Positions 54,570-64,000 of a DNA stretch of 64,000 nucleotides are shown in pieces. Position 1 is the first letter of the stretch, and every line of letters begins with the position of its first letter. Origin of the DNA: Torreya grandis (lineage: Eukaryota > Streptophyta > Pinopsida > Cupressales > Taxaceae); assembly GCA_037957365.1 (NCBI GenBank), contig JARHVA010000638.1, positions 3,425,001-3,489,000 on the forward strand. The letters are read 5' to 3'. A program made the position numbers and the translations under genes. The notes beneath the pieces are model-generated. The model was not told the origin of the DNA. It did not search any database and saw only the letters and a list, made by a program, of their open reading frames with translations.

Positions 54570-54873
54570 CAGGATATGTTTTTCTGAATAGTTATTATGT
54601 TTTCAAAATAGCCTTGCTGTTCATAAATAATAAAAATGGCATTTTTCTTTCCTGTACAAAGAGATTGCTGTCTAAAGGCGAAATTGTTTCTTTTATAGAG
54701 TCCTTTCTATGTTTACGCGCTGAATCTGTGACAGCTGCCTTACTTGACTAATCCTGTGTTTTATCTGGACTTGATTTGTCTACTTCAATTGACTGCCACA
54801 CAGGATCACATCTTAAGCTTATCTTGTTGTAGTGGAGTGAAAATTGTCCTGTAATATTCCTACATTGCTTGCA
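54570..54873 (+). promoter_or_regulatory. 5' flank of UGT copy 2
   Basis: Matches the flank of copy 1, including ACTTGACTAATCC, TTTTATCTGGACTTGATT, GCCACACAGGAT and CTTAAGCTTATCTTGTTG. It lacks the doubled GGTTTACG block of copy 1. A deletion of about 20 bp between here and the gene (near 54860) removed the ancestral ATG. Confidence 0.5.
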
Positions 54874-54909
54874 ATGACAGCACCAGCTCAAAGCAATTTC
54901 ACGTCCTAA
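54874..54909 (+). other. Short upstream ORF overlapping the UGT copy 2 start (TAATG)
   Basis: The first ATG after the conserved flank is 54874; it opens an 11-codon frame that ends at TAA 54907-54909. The final A is also the first base of the ATG at 54909 that opens the UGT frame. In copy 1 the same ATG is internal and out of frame (AATGGC in the Cys-Asn-Gly codons), so this arrangement was exposed by the loss of the true start. A stop-start overlap could allow reinitiation, but this is inference. Confidence 0.6.
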
Positions 54910-56264
54910 TGTTTCCATGGCTTGCTCACGGCCATATTTCTGCATATGCAGAGTTATCCAAAAGGATAGCAGATCAAGGGGTTCAAGTCTCCTTCCTTAC
55001 CACTCCCCTAAATATTCCCAGAATCAAGCCTATGTTTGCCAGTCATGAAAGAATCCAACTGTTGACATTGCCATTGCCTGCTATAGAAGGGTTACCCAAG
55101 GGCATAGAGTGCACATCTGACACTCCACCCCATCTGTGGGGTCATCTATTGCGGGCCGTGCAGCTGTTAGAGAAGCCCTTTGAAAGGCTATTGCACAGCA
55201 TTGAGCCCCCTAATTGCATTGTCTCTGACTTAGTTCAATACTGGACCCCCACAGTAGCAGCTAAATTTGGCATACCCACAGTGTTCTTTCTTACCTTTGG
55301 CGCAACGTATTGCAGCTACGAGATGTCTCCCCACAGAGCCAAATACCAAGAAAGAATTACTGCAGAGGATTTAACCAAACCACCTCCAGGTTACCCTTCC
55401 CCTGCTATTTCGCAGCAGCTTTATGAAGCGTGTGTTTCTCTAAGTATGTACTATGTTAGGGATGATAGTACTAATGGCATGAGAGGCATAGACCGGACTA
55501 TGGCTTGTATAGAGGGTTGTAATGCTATAGCCATAAAGTCATGCAATGAACTGGAAGGGAAGTTTATTGAGTATTTTGAGAGGGTAACTGCAAAGCCTGT
55601 GCTTCCTGTAGGTCCTCTGCTCCTGTCAATGCAAGGAGGACATTCAGAAGCGGAGTCTGATTGCTTGGAATGGTTAGAAAAGCAGGAGCGTGGTTCAGTT
55701 GTTTATGTGTCCTTCGGGAGTGAATGTTTCTTACCAGAGCAACAGATCCAGGAGGTGGCTCTGGGTTTAGAGGCTGCCCAGCACCCATTTATTTTAGTGG
55801 TGCATTTGCAAAATAATATGCCTTTAAATTTTTCAGAGGTATATGAAAGGCGAATTGAGAAAAAAGGATTTGTAAGAAATGGGTGGGCGCCTCAGAAGGA
55901 GATTCTCTGCCATTCTTCGACTGGGGCATTTGTAACGCACTGTGGGTGGAATTCTGTGATGGAAGGAATGAGCAATGGATTGCCTTTGATTGCTCTGCCA
56001 ATGCTGTATGATCAGGGGTTGAATGCGAGATTGATTGTTGAAGAATTGAAGGTGGGTGTGGAGGTAGAAAGGGAAAATGACGGTTTCGCAAAAAGTGACG
56101 AGATTTGCAAAGCTGTGAGAAGAGTAATGGTGGAAGAGGAGGGCAAAAAGATTAAAAAGGCGGCGTGGGAGATGGGGAATGTATTCAGGACGTGTATCCA
56201 TAATGGATCTCAGAAGTCGTGCATTGATAAATTCATTGAACAACTGGGTAGATTGGTCGTTTGA
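54909..56264 (+). CDS. UDP-glycosyltransferase copy 2 (group A, UGT79/91/94-like), N-terminally shortened
   Basis: The only open copy, 451 residues, intronless. It would transfer a sugar from a UDP donor to a small-molecule acceptor in the cytosol; group A enzymes commonly extend the sugar of flavonoid or terpenoid glycosides. Visible parts: MFPWLAHGH with the catalytic His at residue 9, the catalytic Asp in CIVSDL (residue 107), PVGPLL and VYVSFGSE linkers, and a complete 44-residue PSPG box at 326-369 (WAPQ...HCGWNS...E...YDQ) ending in Gln, as in most glucosyl donors. The following DQGLNARLIVEELKVGVEVE is typical of group A. Compared with copy 1 about 21 residues, including the first beta strand, are missing because a 20-bp deletion took the ATG; upstream in frame there is a TAA and no other ATG. 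The enzyme may therefore be unstable or poorly translated. The family is secure; substrate unknown. Confidence 0.88.
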   Translation: MFPWLAHGHISAYAELSKRIADQGVQVSFLTTPLNIPRIKPMFASHERIQLLTLPLPAIEGLPKGIECTSDTPPHLWGHLLRAVQLLEKPFERLLHSIEPPNCIVSDLVQYWTPTVAAKFGIPTVFFLTFGATYCSYEMSPHRAKYQERITAEDLTKPPPGYPSPAISQQLYEACVSLSMYYVRDDSTNGMRGIDRTMACIEGCNAIAIKSCNELEGKFIEYFERVTAKPVLPVGPLLLSMQGGHSEAESDCLEWLEKQERGSVVYVSFGSECFLPEQQIQEVALGLEAAQHPFILVVHLQNNMPLNFSEVYERRIEKKGFVRNGWAPQKEILCHSSTGAFVTHCGWNSVMEGMSNGLPLIALPMLYDQGLNARLIVEELKVGVEVERENDGFAKSDEICKAVRRVMVEEEGKKIKKAAWEMGNVFRTCIHNGSQKSCIDKFIEQLGRLVV

Positions 56265-58379
56265 TAAGAAAATAATGAGGAGGTTGAGCACTTCCCTTGG
56301 AGATATTAAACTGGGTTGTATGTTATCTGAGCGTTTCAGAGTGGAAGCAACCAAGCACATGTGTCTGGGTGGAAATGTGAAAGCAACCATAGCCTATGCA
56401 TAGACAATCCCGGATTAGTGTATTTCTCAATAGTGCAGTATTGGTGTATTTTTTCTTATTTTAATATTGAATAATACTGTCTTTTTAGACGAATTTTAAC
56501 ATTCTTTCCAAAAATGAGACGGCCATTGGTATTTTTGACTTTTAGCGTTCATTCGAAACTTATTCAGCGAATTAGGAATCAGACTAATTAATATCATATT
56601 TTTAATATATTATTAAACATATTTAATAAATTAATTATGACGATGACGATGATGATGCATGATGACGATGATTCGTAAAATTATTCATTACGTATTTTAC
56701 ATAGCAAATAAGTTTGATATTGACATTCCACCTTAACAATGAATTTGACATAGTTATGTTTGTTATGTGCGGAGTAACTATCGGGATGGAAACAAATTAT
56801 ATTTGAATGTGAATCTGTTTAGTTGCAGAGATGGCAGAATGAGATGAAAATAGAGATAAATAATTTTTTAAAATTATTGAAATGTGTCAAAATATAAGGT
56901 ATGTAGAAGCTCAGGGGTTATGTTGCATAATTCTCACCCCATTTCTTCAACTCATCTCCCAACATATGACGTTTAAGATCATTCTTGTTTCATGAAAGAG
57001 TCCATTCTACTCTATATGTGTGTTGGTATGATCAACATCCCATCCATATTTTCTATGAAATCTGCAATATATTTTTCTTGTGTGTTTTATGCTTCTTAAA
57101 ACAAGTAACGATATATAAGAGAGAATGGTGCAACTTCTACCTCAATATGGAGTAAATGAATAGTCCCCAAATCCATTGAAGCTGGCCCGTAGTGAGAATT
57201 CTGATTTTATTGTATTTTTTTTGGTATGTAGGCATTATCTAATATTTTTTAACACTAATTTTTTATGATAATGAGAACATTTTTTAATTTTTGTGCTAGC
57301 AGAAGAGGAAATGGAGGGTCAATGAAGGATGACACTAACAACACTAGGTGAGACCAATCAACACATGAGTGATTCTTCTAGTGGGTAAAATTTCAATTCT
57401 CAGCGAAGTTGTCAATATGTTGTTTTCATTTACGCAATTCACTTGTGTATGCAATGATTGACAAACTTTCTTAAATTTCAAGTAATTTAATTTAATTGTC
57501 GTAAACATTAATTTTTTTTATGTCCTTCAACTGAATTTTATTAATGTTCGAAAGAATTTAAAGCTTGATATTTATTTGTATTGATTTTTTTGATCTCTTA
57601 TCTAGCATCAACGATATGCAAATAAATATTTATCATAGTTTTTCTAGAAAACTATTAAATAATTACACATTGTTCGTTTATTTTTATTTGTCATTTTCCT
57701 CTAATTGAATCTTGAGATTATTGAACTTATTAAAATGCAAAAGCTTACCGATATCGATATTGATAGTGAACATATCGTGATTGTAGAGATTAAAGATAGG
57801 GCTCTGAGTGATACCTAATTGTATGTGTCATTTGTAAATAGGGGAAACAAAGTTTAGTAAAACAAGTAGCATCTAAAACAACCCCACATGAAAAAAATCT
57901 AACAAAATTTTAGACAAAAATAAACTTAAATTTGACCGTAGAAAACACATATAATGTAAATATGAAGATAATAAAATAAAAATAAATGAAAAATCTATAT
58001 TGAAAAAAAATATTCAATACAACATGAAGTCCCAAGACGAGACACCAATTTACTTCGTGCCATCCTCTCCCAACTAATCACTATTACAATCTTTACTCCC
58101 TACCATCCTATCCCACCTAGTCACCGTCGACCGACCCACCACTCACTGTATTTATTTTTTATTTAAATATAAAAATTGAAAAACTTTAATATATATATGT
58201 ATGTTAATAAAGAATAAACAATGAAAGGCTCATCGACATTATTTTAGAGAACGTTCGGTCGATAGATTCGGAGATTTGAATAATATAAACATAAAAATAT
58301 ATTTGAGAAAAGAGATACCGAGTCTAATCAATAAGTCAACGTTGTTTTAAATTTCAGTTTTTTAAGATTATTTTATAAC
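56265..58379. other. Spacer after UGT copy 2
   Basis: The 3' flank starts TAAGAAAATAATGAGGAGG, close to that of copy 1. A GATGAC-type trinucleotide run lies at 56637-56672. Beyond that it is AT-rich with no gene recognised. Confidence 0.5.
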
Positions 58380-58585
58380 TATTTAGCTTAAAAATTTAAA
58401 TATTCATTTTTATATATTATTTTAGTGTTTTGTTAAGAATAATAAAATATATTTTTATTATATTTATTTGTTTCGATTATTTTTTCAAAGATCACACATT
58501 TTTGTATAGTATATGAGAAATTTGTATTCCTCTTTCTCACAAAATTTAAGTATTAATTTTTTTCTTGTTAAAAATGATAAAATAT

Positions 58586-58711
58586 GGTCTTTGTAGTAGT
58601 GACCAAATGGTAAGGAATGTGGTCTTTACCCATGAGGTCTCATGTTTGAGTCTCCCTTATCATTGGTAGTTGATTTCTTAAGTGACAATGCTTCCCATAG
58701 ATCTAGAAAGT
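58586..58711 (+). mobile_element. tRNA-derived SINE with 9-bp target duplications
   Basis: A 126-bp insertion is flanked by ATAAAATAT at 58577-58585 and 58712-58720. Near its 5' end TAGTGACCAAATGG (58597-58610) resembles a Pol III A box, and GTTTGAGTC (58644-58652) a B box with one C-to-T change; their spacing of about 34 bp fits a tRNA promoter. The matching place in unit A (near 52090-52115) has no such insertion. No clear poly-A or poly-T tail is seen, which leaves some doubt on the class. Confidence 0.65.
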
Positions 58712-60700
58712 ATAAAATATAATTTTATCACATCTATTTATTTTGGTTATTTTTTCAAAGATCATATTTTATAACATAATATATGAGAGTTTTGTGTTCT
58801 TCTTTCTTGTAAAATTTACTTATTACTTTTTCTTTCAACTCTAGAGATTTTAATCATCTATTTTTGGTTTTTCTCCCTTGAAAAAGGAAGCAATTTCAAG
58901 AGCATCTTTGGGATGCAATACTTAAATTATATATTTTAAAAACTTATAAAATTATAATAATTAAAAAAATATGAAACAAAAATTGACCATAAAAATAAAT
59001 TGAGAAAAATTAGTCACATTTAGAGTGAACTAAAACTCAACACAAAAAAATTTCTTCTTAAAAGAAAAAATTAATTAATACTAATATTTATATGTGCAAT
59101 TATTTTTTTAATTGTACTTTTACTATGATAATGTTAGCATAGATATTTTTGAGTTCTCCAACATACTATTCAACATTTTTGATGTATTATTAAAATTATT
59201 AACAGTTTTTTTTTGATGGAATATATAAATTATCAATACAAATTTTTTTATTAAAAAGTTACAGCATTATAATAAATTTATGAGATAGAAAATAATCATA
59301 AAAAAGTGAAAGTAGTAACATTTGAAGTGGACTCAAACTTTAAAAAAATAAAAACTCTCTTGCTTAACACTTGCTATCTTGCCTACCAAACTAAATAATT
59401 CAAAAATAATAATAATTAATACTAACATTTATTTGTGCAAGTAATCTTTTTACTCCTACCATGATAATGTCAACTTAGAGATTTTTGAGTCATGTAGTAT
59501 ACCACTCAACATTTTTTAAGTCTATAAGCTTGAGAGTTTTGAGATGTGTCTTCAATCTATTAAGTTGTGTTGTGTTGAAATTCTTTAAAAAAAAATAAAA
59601 TAAAATAAAATTAGATTTCTGATTCTTCTCTTTGACACAAATAATGAGATCAGGTTTAACAAGAAGATGATCTATCCATGAGCTCCATTCTCAATTTTAT
59701 ATTGCTTTTTTTCATTGATTTTGGTTATTGGAGTCCATATACATCCAAAACCCTTTGCTTTTGAGGAAAGGCAGTAATTTGGTCTCTCCAACAATCACGT
59801 CTCTCCAAGGATCACTATTAGATACATTAAATGTGGGTATTTTGATGTTAGAGTCTATTTTAATTATTTTGATATTAAAATCTATTGTGAGTATTTTGAT
59901 GTTAAAGTCTATTAAGGTTCATGCACAATTTCTCTCTTGTTGTGATGGAAAAACTTATTATTGTGTGGAGTTGAAATAATCATTTTATTAATTAATATTG
60001 TATGTAAAAAAAAAGAAAAAATATTCTATAACAATTAAAAGGGAATCACATAATATTTTATCATATAGATTTATGTATAAATAAATAAAATTAATCTAAA
60101 ATTTAGAAAAGATCCTAAATATGTGTAATTTATGATTTTAATAAATCAATAATATATATTCATATTTCATGTCCATTGATCGATTAGATGGTCTCTTCCA
60201 ACAAGAATGGTCAAAACAATTTTTTTTATGGTACTTATAGATGCAACTCTAGTATTACATATATGGGTTGTGTCTTATGATTGTCTCAAGAAAAATTTAT
60301 TATGGCTTCGTCCTCATTCTTTCCTCATGGTTCAAAAAATGAAAAGGAAATATCTCGTAGGAGACCACCTACAATTGATTATCAACACAAAGAAAAAAAA
60401 TATTAATGGGAGTTCAATCATCTCCTCTATCCAATAATTGATGCTCAATAATTGTTTGAACAAATAATTACTATGAGAAGTGACATGACATCATATTATC
60501 TTGCCAGTGCATGGGAATCTTCTCAAATCTTTCTAGTTTTATAATCGGGTTTAATGGGCTTGAAGGTTAACATGATAGAAATATGTTTTCCTAATCAATA
60601 GTTGAATAGTTATTATGTTTTCAAGATAGCCGTGTTGTTCATAAATAATAAATGGCATGTTTCTTTGTTGGATTAGATGAACACTAAAATAAGGATGCAA

Positions 60701-61575
60701 TGTTTCTAAACCTTTATTTCACGGGACACAAAGACCTTGAGTTTGGCCTTATAAATGGTAATAATTTTTTTGGTATATGTAAAAAATAAAAAAGGAGATA
60801 TGAATAAATTAGGTTTCATTTACAATCTTAAAAATAAAATTTCTTTAATTATATTTTGCATTCCTTCACACTTGATGTCGTAAGATTTTCAAGAAAAATT
60901 AACTCAACATTTGAATATGAATTATAAGGAGATTTCACCAATAAATATATAATAAGAATATGCATTTCAAATTTATAATAAGTATTGTAAAACTCAAAAA
61001 CATTTTCGTATAGAAAAAGTAAATTATCTTATGAGACACATGTCAAATGAATTTGTATGCCTTCTTTGATGCATTCTCTCCTCCTCTAACTTAAACATAA
61101 TCTAAAAATAAATGTTTATGTAAAAAGCTTATTAAATAATAAAATGTTGCCCAAAGGAAAGATGGCTAGATTGCAAATGTATGATTTTTTATTAAATGTA
61201 ATAAAATCTTACATAATTAAGCAATCAATGGTAGTGTCAATAGTTGAGGGGCCAAAACCTTAGCATAAGAGAGATGTAACAAGCATTCCAAACAATTTCA
61301 TTCACTTTCTTTTTGAAGCAAACGATGCGGAAGAAAGAGGGGATAGCCATTCAACTTAGGAGAGGGAAAAGGAGACACGATCATTTAACTTACTTTTTAT
61401 GATAAGATTAACCGTATATTATTTTATGTATTAATCGAAGGTGCTTTCCAATTGATTAACAAACTTAAAGAATATATTTTAATACACATAATGCTTATAG
61501 CTTGAATGTGCAAAATTTCAAGGGTATAATTGTGCTGACTTCAGTGCTATAATTGTCCTCTATTAGAATTGTTAG
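60701..61575. other. Insertion of about 870 bp in the UGT copy 3 flank
   Basis: The flank shared with copy 1 runs to AAATAAGGATGCA (60700) and resumes at GCATGGTTTAC (61573). Between is AT-rich sequence with no frame, inverted ends or clear target duplication. Origin unknown. Confidence 0.6.
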
Positions 61576-61793
61576 CATGGTTTACAGCAAAGGCGAAAGA
61601 GTTTTCTTTTAAGACTCCTTTCTATTGCCATATTCAACGCTAAATATGTAAACATGGTTTACGGGAAAGCCGCCTTCCTTGACTAATCCTGTGTTTTATC
61701 TGGACTCGATTTGTCTATTGCCACACAAGATCATGTCTTAAACTTATCTTGTTGTTGTGGAGTTAAAATTGTCCTGTATTAATATTTAGAACA
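61576..61793 (+). promoter_or_regulatory. Proximal 5' flank of UGT copy 3
   Basis: Keeps GGTTTACGGGA, CTTGACTAATCCTGTG, TTTTATCTGGACTCGATT and AAACTTATCTTGTTG. It lacks about 13 bp (ACTTCAATTGACT) found in the other two copies. Confidence 0.45.
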
Positions 61794-62208
61794 ATGGACT
61801 TGTCTTTTTGCACTGCTTGCAATGGGAGCAGCAGCTCTAAGCAATTTCACATCCTAATGTTTCCATGATTTGCTCACAGCCATATTTCTGCATATGTAGA
61901 GGTATCCAAAAGGATAGTGGATCAAGGGGGTTCAAGTCTCCTTCCTTACAACTCCCCTAAATATTCCCAGGATCAAGCCTATGCTTGCCAGTCATGAAAG
62001 AATTCAACTGTTGGCATCGACATTGCCTGCTATAGATGGGTTGCTCAAGGGCACAAAGTGCACATCTTACACTCCACCCCATCTGTGGGGTCATCTGTTG
62101 TGGGCCATGCAGCTGTTAGAGAAGACATTTGAAAGCTTATTGCATAGCATAGAACCCCCTCATTGCATAGTCTTTGGCTTAGTTCAATACTGGACCCCGA
62201 CAATAGTC
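61794..62208 (+). pseudogene. UDP-glycosyltransferase copy 3, truncated
   Basis: Starts with an intact ATG (MDLSFCTACNGSSSSKQFHILMFP), showing what copy 2 lost. Then TGG of copy 2 is TGA at 61866 (Trp to stop, codon 25), Gly before the catalytic His has become Ser (AHSH), and one extra G near 61930 shifts the frame. The reading continues in the next frame (MLASHERIQLL...HLWGHLL...CIVFGLVQYWTPT), where the catalytic Asp of IVSDL is Gly. Similarity ends at about 62208, leaving roughly the first third of the gene and no PSPG box. Clearly dead. Confidence 0.9.
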
Positions 62209-62511
62209 ATTTATCTTGATGATGATCAGAGTAGGTTCTCATCATCACATAGTAACTATCTATTGTTCCAAAGGTGCAAGTTAAGATTTTATAAAGTGGG
62301 AGTATTTATTGATATGATTAGTGATCTCATTTTAGTTTTTGTTAGTTTTTCTCTTTAAAAGGGGACGTCTTCAGGAAGTTTTTTTAGAGGGGGAATATTT
62401 TGGGGCTCTGGGATGTTTAGGAGATGTCCAGACATCCCTTGACTCTCCAGGGAATTTGCAGACGTTCCTTATATTGGAGGACATTAGAAAGATTTTTTTT
62501 TAAAAAATTTA
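62209..62511. other. Junction sequence between UGT copy 3 and hAT remnant
   Basis: Contains GGGGACGTCTTCAGG, GGATGTTTAGGAGATGTCC and CAGACGTTCC phrases (62360-62480), probably more of the same transposon, but no readable domain. Confidence 0.4.
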
Positions 62512-62868
62512 AAAAATATTTTGGTTTGTGAGCCTTCTACCCTAACCCAAGTTTCTAGTTATTCTACTGCTGAGAGGAATTGGTCTACTTATAACATCAT
62601 TCACTCCATTAAGAGGAACATGCTTATCTTTAAGAGGGTAGAGAAGCTTGTGGTTGTATATAGTGCCTTGCATTTAATTGACTGCAACACACTTACGTAC
62701 AAGGAGAGTCTCGCAACCAAATGAGATGTAGAGCCAAAAGATCCAACACATATTGATGATGATGCTACATAGACATGGCTAGTTGGTATTGATTTAGAGG
62801 AGCTTGAGTGTATGGAGTCTAACAGTTCTAGCGATGAGGAGTTTGAGGAGAACTTTGGGGATGATTAG
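62512..62868 (+). pseudogene. hAT transposase C-terminal remnant
   Basis: CEPSTLTQVSSYSTAERNWS, then TYNIIHSIKRNMLIFKRVEK and LVVVYSALHLI, match the C-terminal dimerisation domain of plant hAT transposases (the AERNWSTYxxIHSxKRNRL region). After in-frame TGA and TAG codons the frame goes on through an acidic tail (DLEELECMESNSSSDEEFEE) to a TAG at 62866. The catalytic DDE part is not seen. It lies beside the breakpoint of UGT copy 3. Confidence 0.85.
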
Positions 62869-63750
62869 CTATTGACTCATTGAGTCATTAGTATCTAGTA
62901 TTTCACTATTTTGTTTTTGAACATTGTTGATACTTGAATGTAATCATGAATCATCATTATGAAATTTTGAAAATTAAGAATTCAATATTTTGATTTTGAT
63001 TTTCAATGTTCAATGTTCATTGGTTCAAACTTGAAACTTCATTGTTAAAAAGATAAAACTTAAATCAAAATGATAAATTGTTGATGTTCAATGAAATATA
63101 TTTATTCCTTATATATTTTTTAAAACTATTTTTTCAAGTAATATATGAATTTGCACCTCTCCGTTGCCCATTTTGACCCTACCCACCATCCCCAAACTTA
63201 AGCCCCACATCTCCCTATCAGTAAACTCCATGGAACTATGGTTTTTGTATATGAAATGTTAATAATAAGATTTTTATATTTATGGTGGAGTCAATGTGTA
63301 AAATGAGGTTATATGTTTCTTTAAATGGCGTGGCAATGTGTTGTGTGGGGAGGAGACATTTTATTTTATGATGAGTTTGAGTAATAACAAAGTAGTGGGG
63401 AAGGGCAAAGTTATACATAACACACAAGTGGTGAAATATTTTAAGGTACATTGAGTACTGATGGTGGGTGAAATGACATAGTAGTTTATGTGATATCATA
63501 CACTATATGACACATATTATACACCAGACCTAGTTTGAAGGTAATTAGTGGATTTACATGACCTGTACCCATTGTAGAGGGGTTCAAAGCTTATAGGAGT
63601 TCGACAACTTTGATTGGTCATTTTATATTGTCAAGCGTGGACGAAAATGTCATGAGAGTTGATTTGATTTTCGTAAGACTCCACCCCAAATATGTGGCTT
63701 GAATAATTGCTATAATACTATTGATGTGAGGAAAAGTGATTGAAATTTTG

Positions 63751-63751
<1 letters not shown>
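62869..63751. other. Spacer, no gene seen
   Basis: AT-rich; nothing recognised on either strand. Confidence 0.5.
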
Positions 63752-63826
<75 letters not shown>

Positions 63827-63850
63827 GTATATGTGTGTGTGTGTGTGTGT

Positions 63851-63922
<72 letters not shown>
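63752..63922. repeat. Compound microsatellite (AT)n-(GT)n-(GA)n
   Basis: AT from 63752 to about 63819, GT from about 63831 to 63851, GA from 63851 to 63922; another AT run closes the window. Confidence 0.98.
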
Positions 63923-63924
<2 letters not shown>

Positions 63925-64000
63925 TTATAATATAAATATATTATGTTTTTATTATATAATTAATATAATAACCATTTTGAAATATATATATATATATATA

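Larger units (their letters stand above)
51950..56270 (+). repeat. Segmental duplication unit A (contains UGT copy 2)
   Basis: Sequence from about 51950 through UGT copy 2 aligns with about 58395-62208. Shared anchors: TTTTATATATT near the left end, AGCATCTTTGGG (52300 / 58900), AGGCAGTAATTTGGTCTCTCC-like bases (52995 / 59770), ATCGATAATATATATTCA (54045 / 60145), TATTATGTTTTCAAGATAGCC (54595 / 60610), then the gene. Unit A carries extra AT microsatellites and a segment of about 690 bp between direct repeats. Confidence 0.85.
58380..62208 (+). repeat. Segmental duplication unit B (contains UGT copy 3)
   Basis: Partner of unit A, same orientation. It differs by a SINE insertion (58586-58711), an insertion of about 870 bp in the gene's flank (about 60701-61575), absence of the AT tracts, and loss of the gene's 3' two-thirds. 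Identity is visibly lower than between the UGT coding parts, so the flanks have drifted. Confidence 0.8.

Noticed and set aside
54473..54751. A 92-residue frame upstream of UGT copy 2
   Set aside because: Not preserved in the aligned sequence of unit B or in the flank of copy 1, and resembles no known protein.
58586..58711. A functional tRNA gene
   Set aside because: A- and B-box-like motifs are present but no cloverleaf or acceptor stem can be drawn, and it is bounded by target duplications; a SINE fits better.

Overview
This window looks like nuclear DNA of a seed plant with a large, repeat-filled genome. I infer a gymnosperm (conifer-like) source from the low gene density, the decayed Ty1/copia, Ty3/gypsy and LINE elements, the many microsatellites, and the group A (UGT79/91/94-type) glycosyltransferase paralogues. 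Nothing in the sequence proves the taxon. I see no bacterial, organellar or viral gene, no tRNA or rRNA gene and no CRISPR array.

The only host gene family is a UDP-glycosyltransferase (UGT) with three copies, all on the + strand and all intronless. Copy 1 (372-1788) is complete in length but broken by two single-base deletions. Copy 2 (54909-56264) is the only open copy, but a deletion of about 20 bp has removed its ancestral start codon, so its frame opens at an internal Met. Copy 3 (61794-62208) has a nonsense codon and a frameshift and is cut off after about a third of the gene, next to a hAT transposase remnant. Copies 2 and 3 lie in a larger tandem segmental duplication (about 51.95-56.3 kb and 58.38-62.2 kb).

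The rest is mobile DNA. From left to right: a complete but decayed Ty1/copia element on the - strand (2035-7611, 5-bp target duplication GTTTA) inserted just after UGT copy 1; AT-rich spacer with a 232-bp tandem duplication; a minisatellite at 13.2-13.6 kb; a decayed plant LINE on the - strand (about 14.7-19.6 kb); a complete LTR element on the + strand (20853-29474, target duplication GCTAC) that carries only a gag-like frame and no pol, i.e. a TR-GAG-type non-autonomous element; a long (GT)n tract; a second LINE remnant with RNase H on the - strand (about 31.3-35.15 kb); an antisense gypsy gag fragment; a 5'-truncated Ty3/gypsy element on the + strand with an unusually long 3' LTR (36046-44611); then microsatellites, a 41-bp-unit minisatellite (47.4-48.3 kb) and spacer up to the UGT duplication.

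The most interesting features are: (1) a clustered GACGTC/CCGACGTCGG palindrome array found both in the copia element (LTRs and integrase-RT linker) and in the otherwise unrelated gag-only element; (2) that gag-only element, whose roughly 1,120-codon frame has three CHHC knuckle-like repeats, is broken only by in-frame stops, and whose LTRs begin with a perfect 8-bp-stem hairpin; (3) the lost start of UGT copy 2, leaving an 11-codon upstream ORF that ends in a TAATG overlap with the new start; (4) a tRNA-derived SINE with 9-bp target duplications and a matching empty site in the sister duplication. I found no convincing new multi-gene system.
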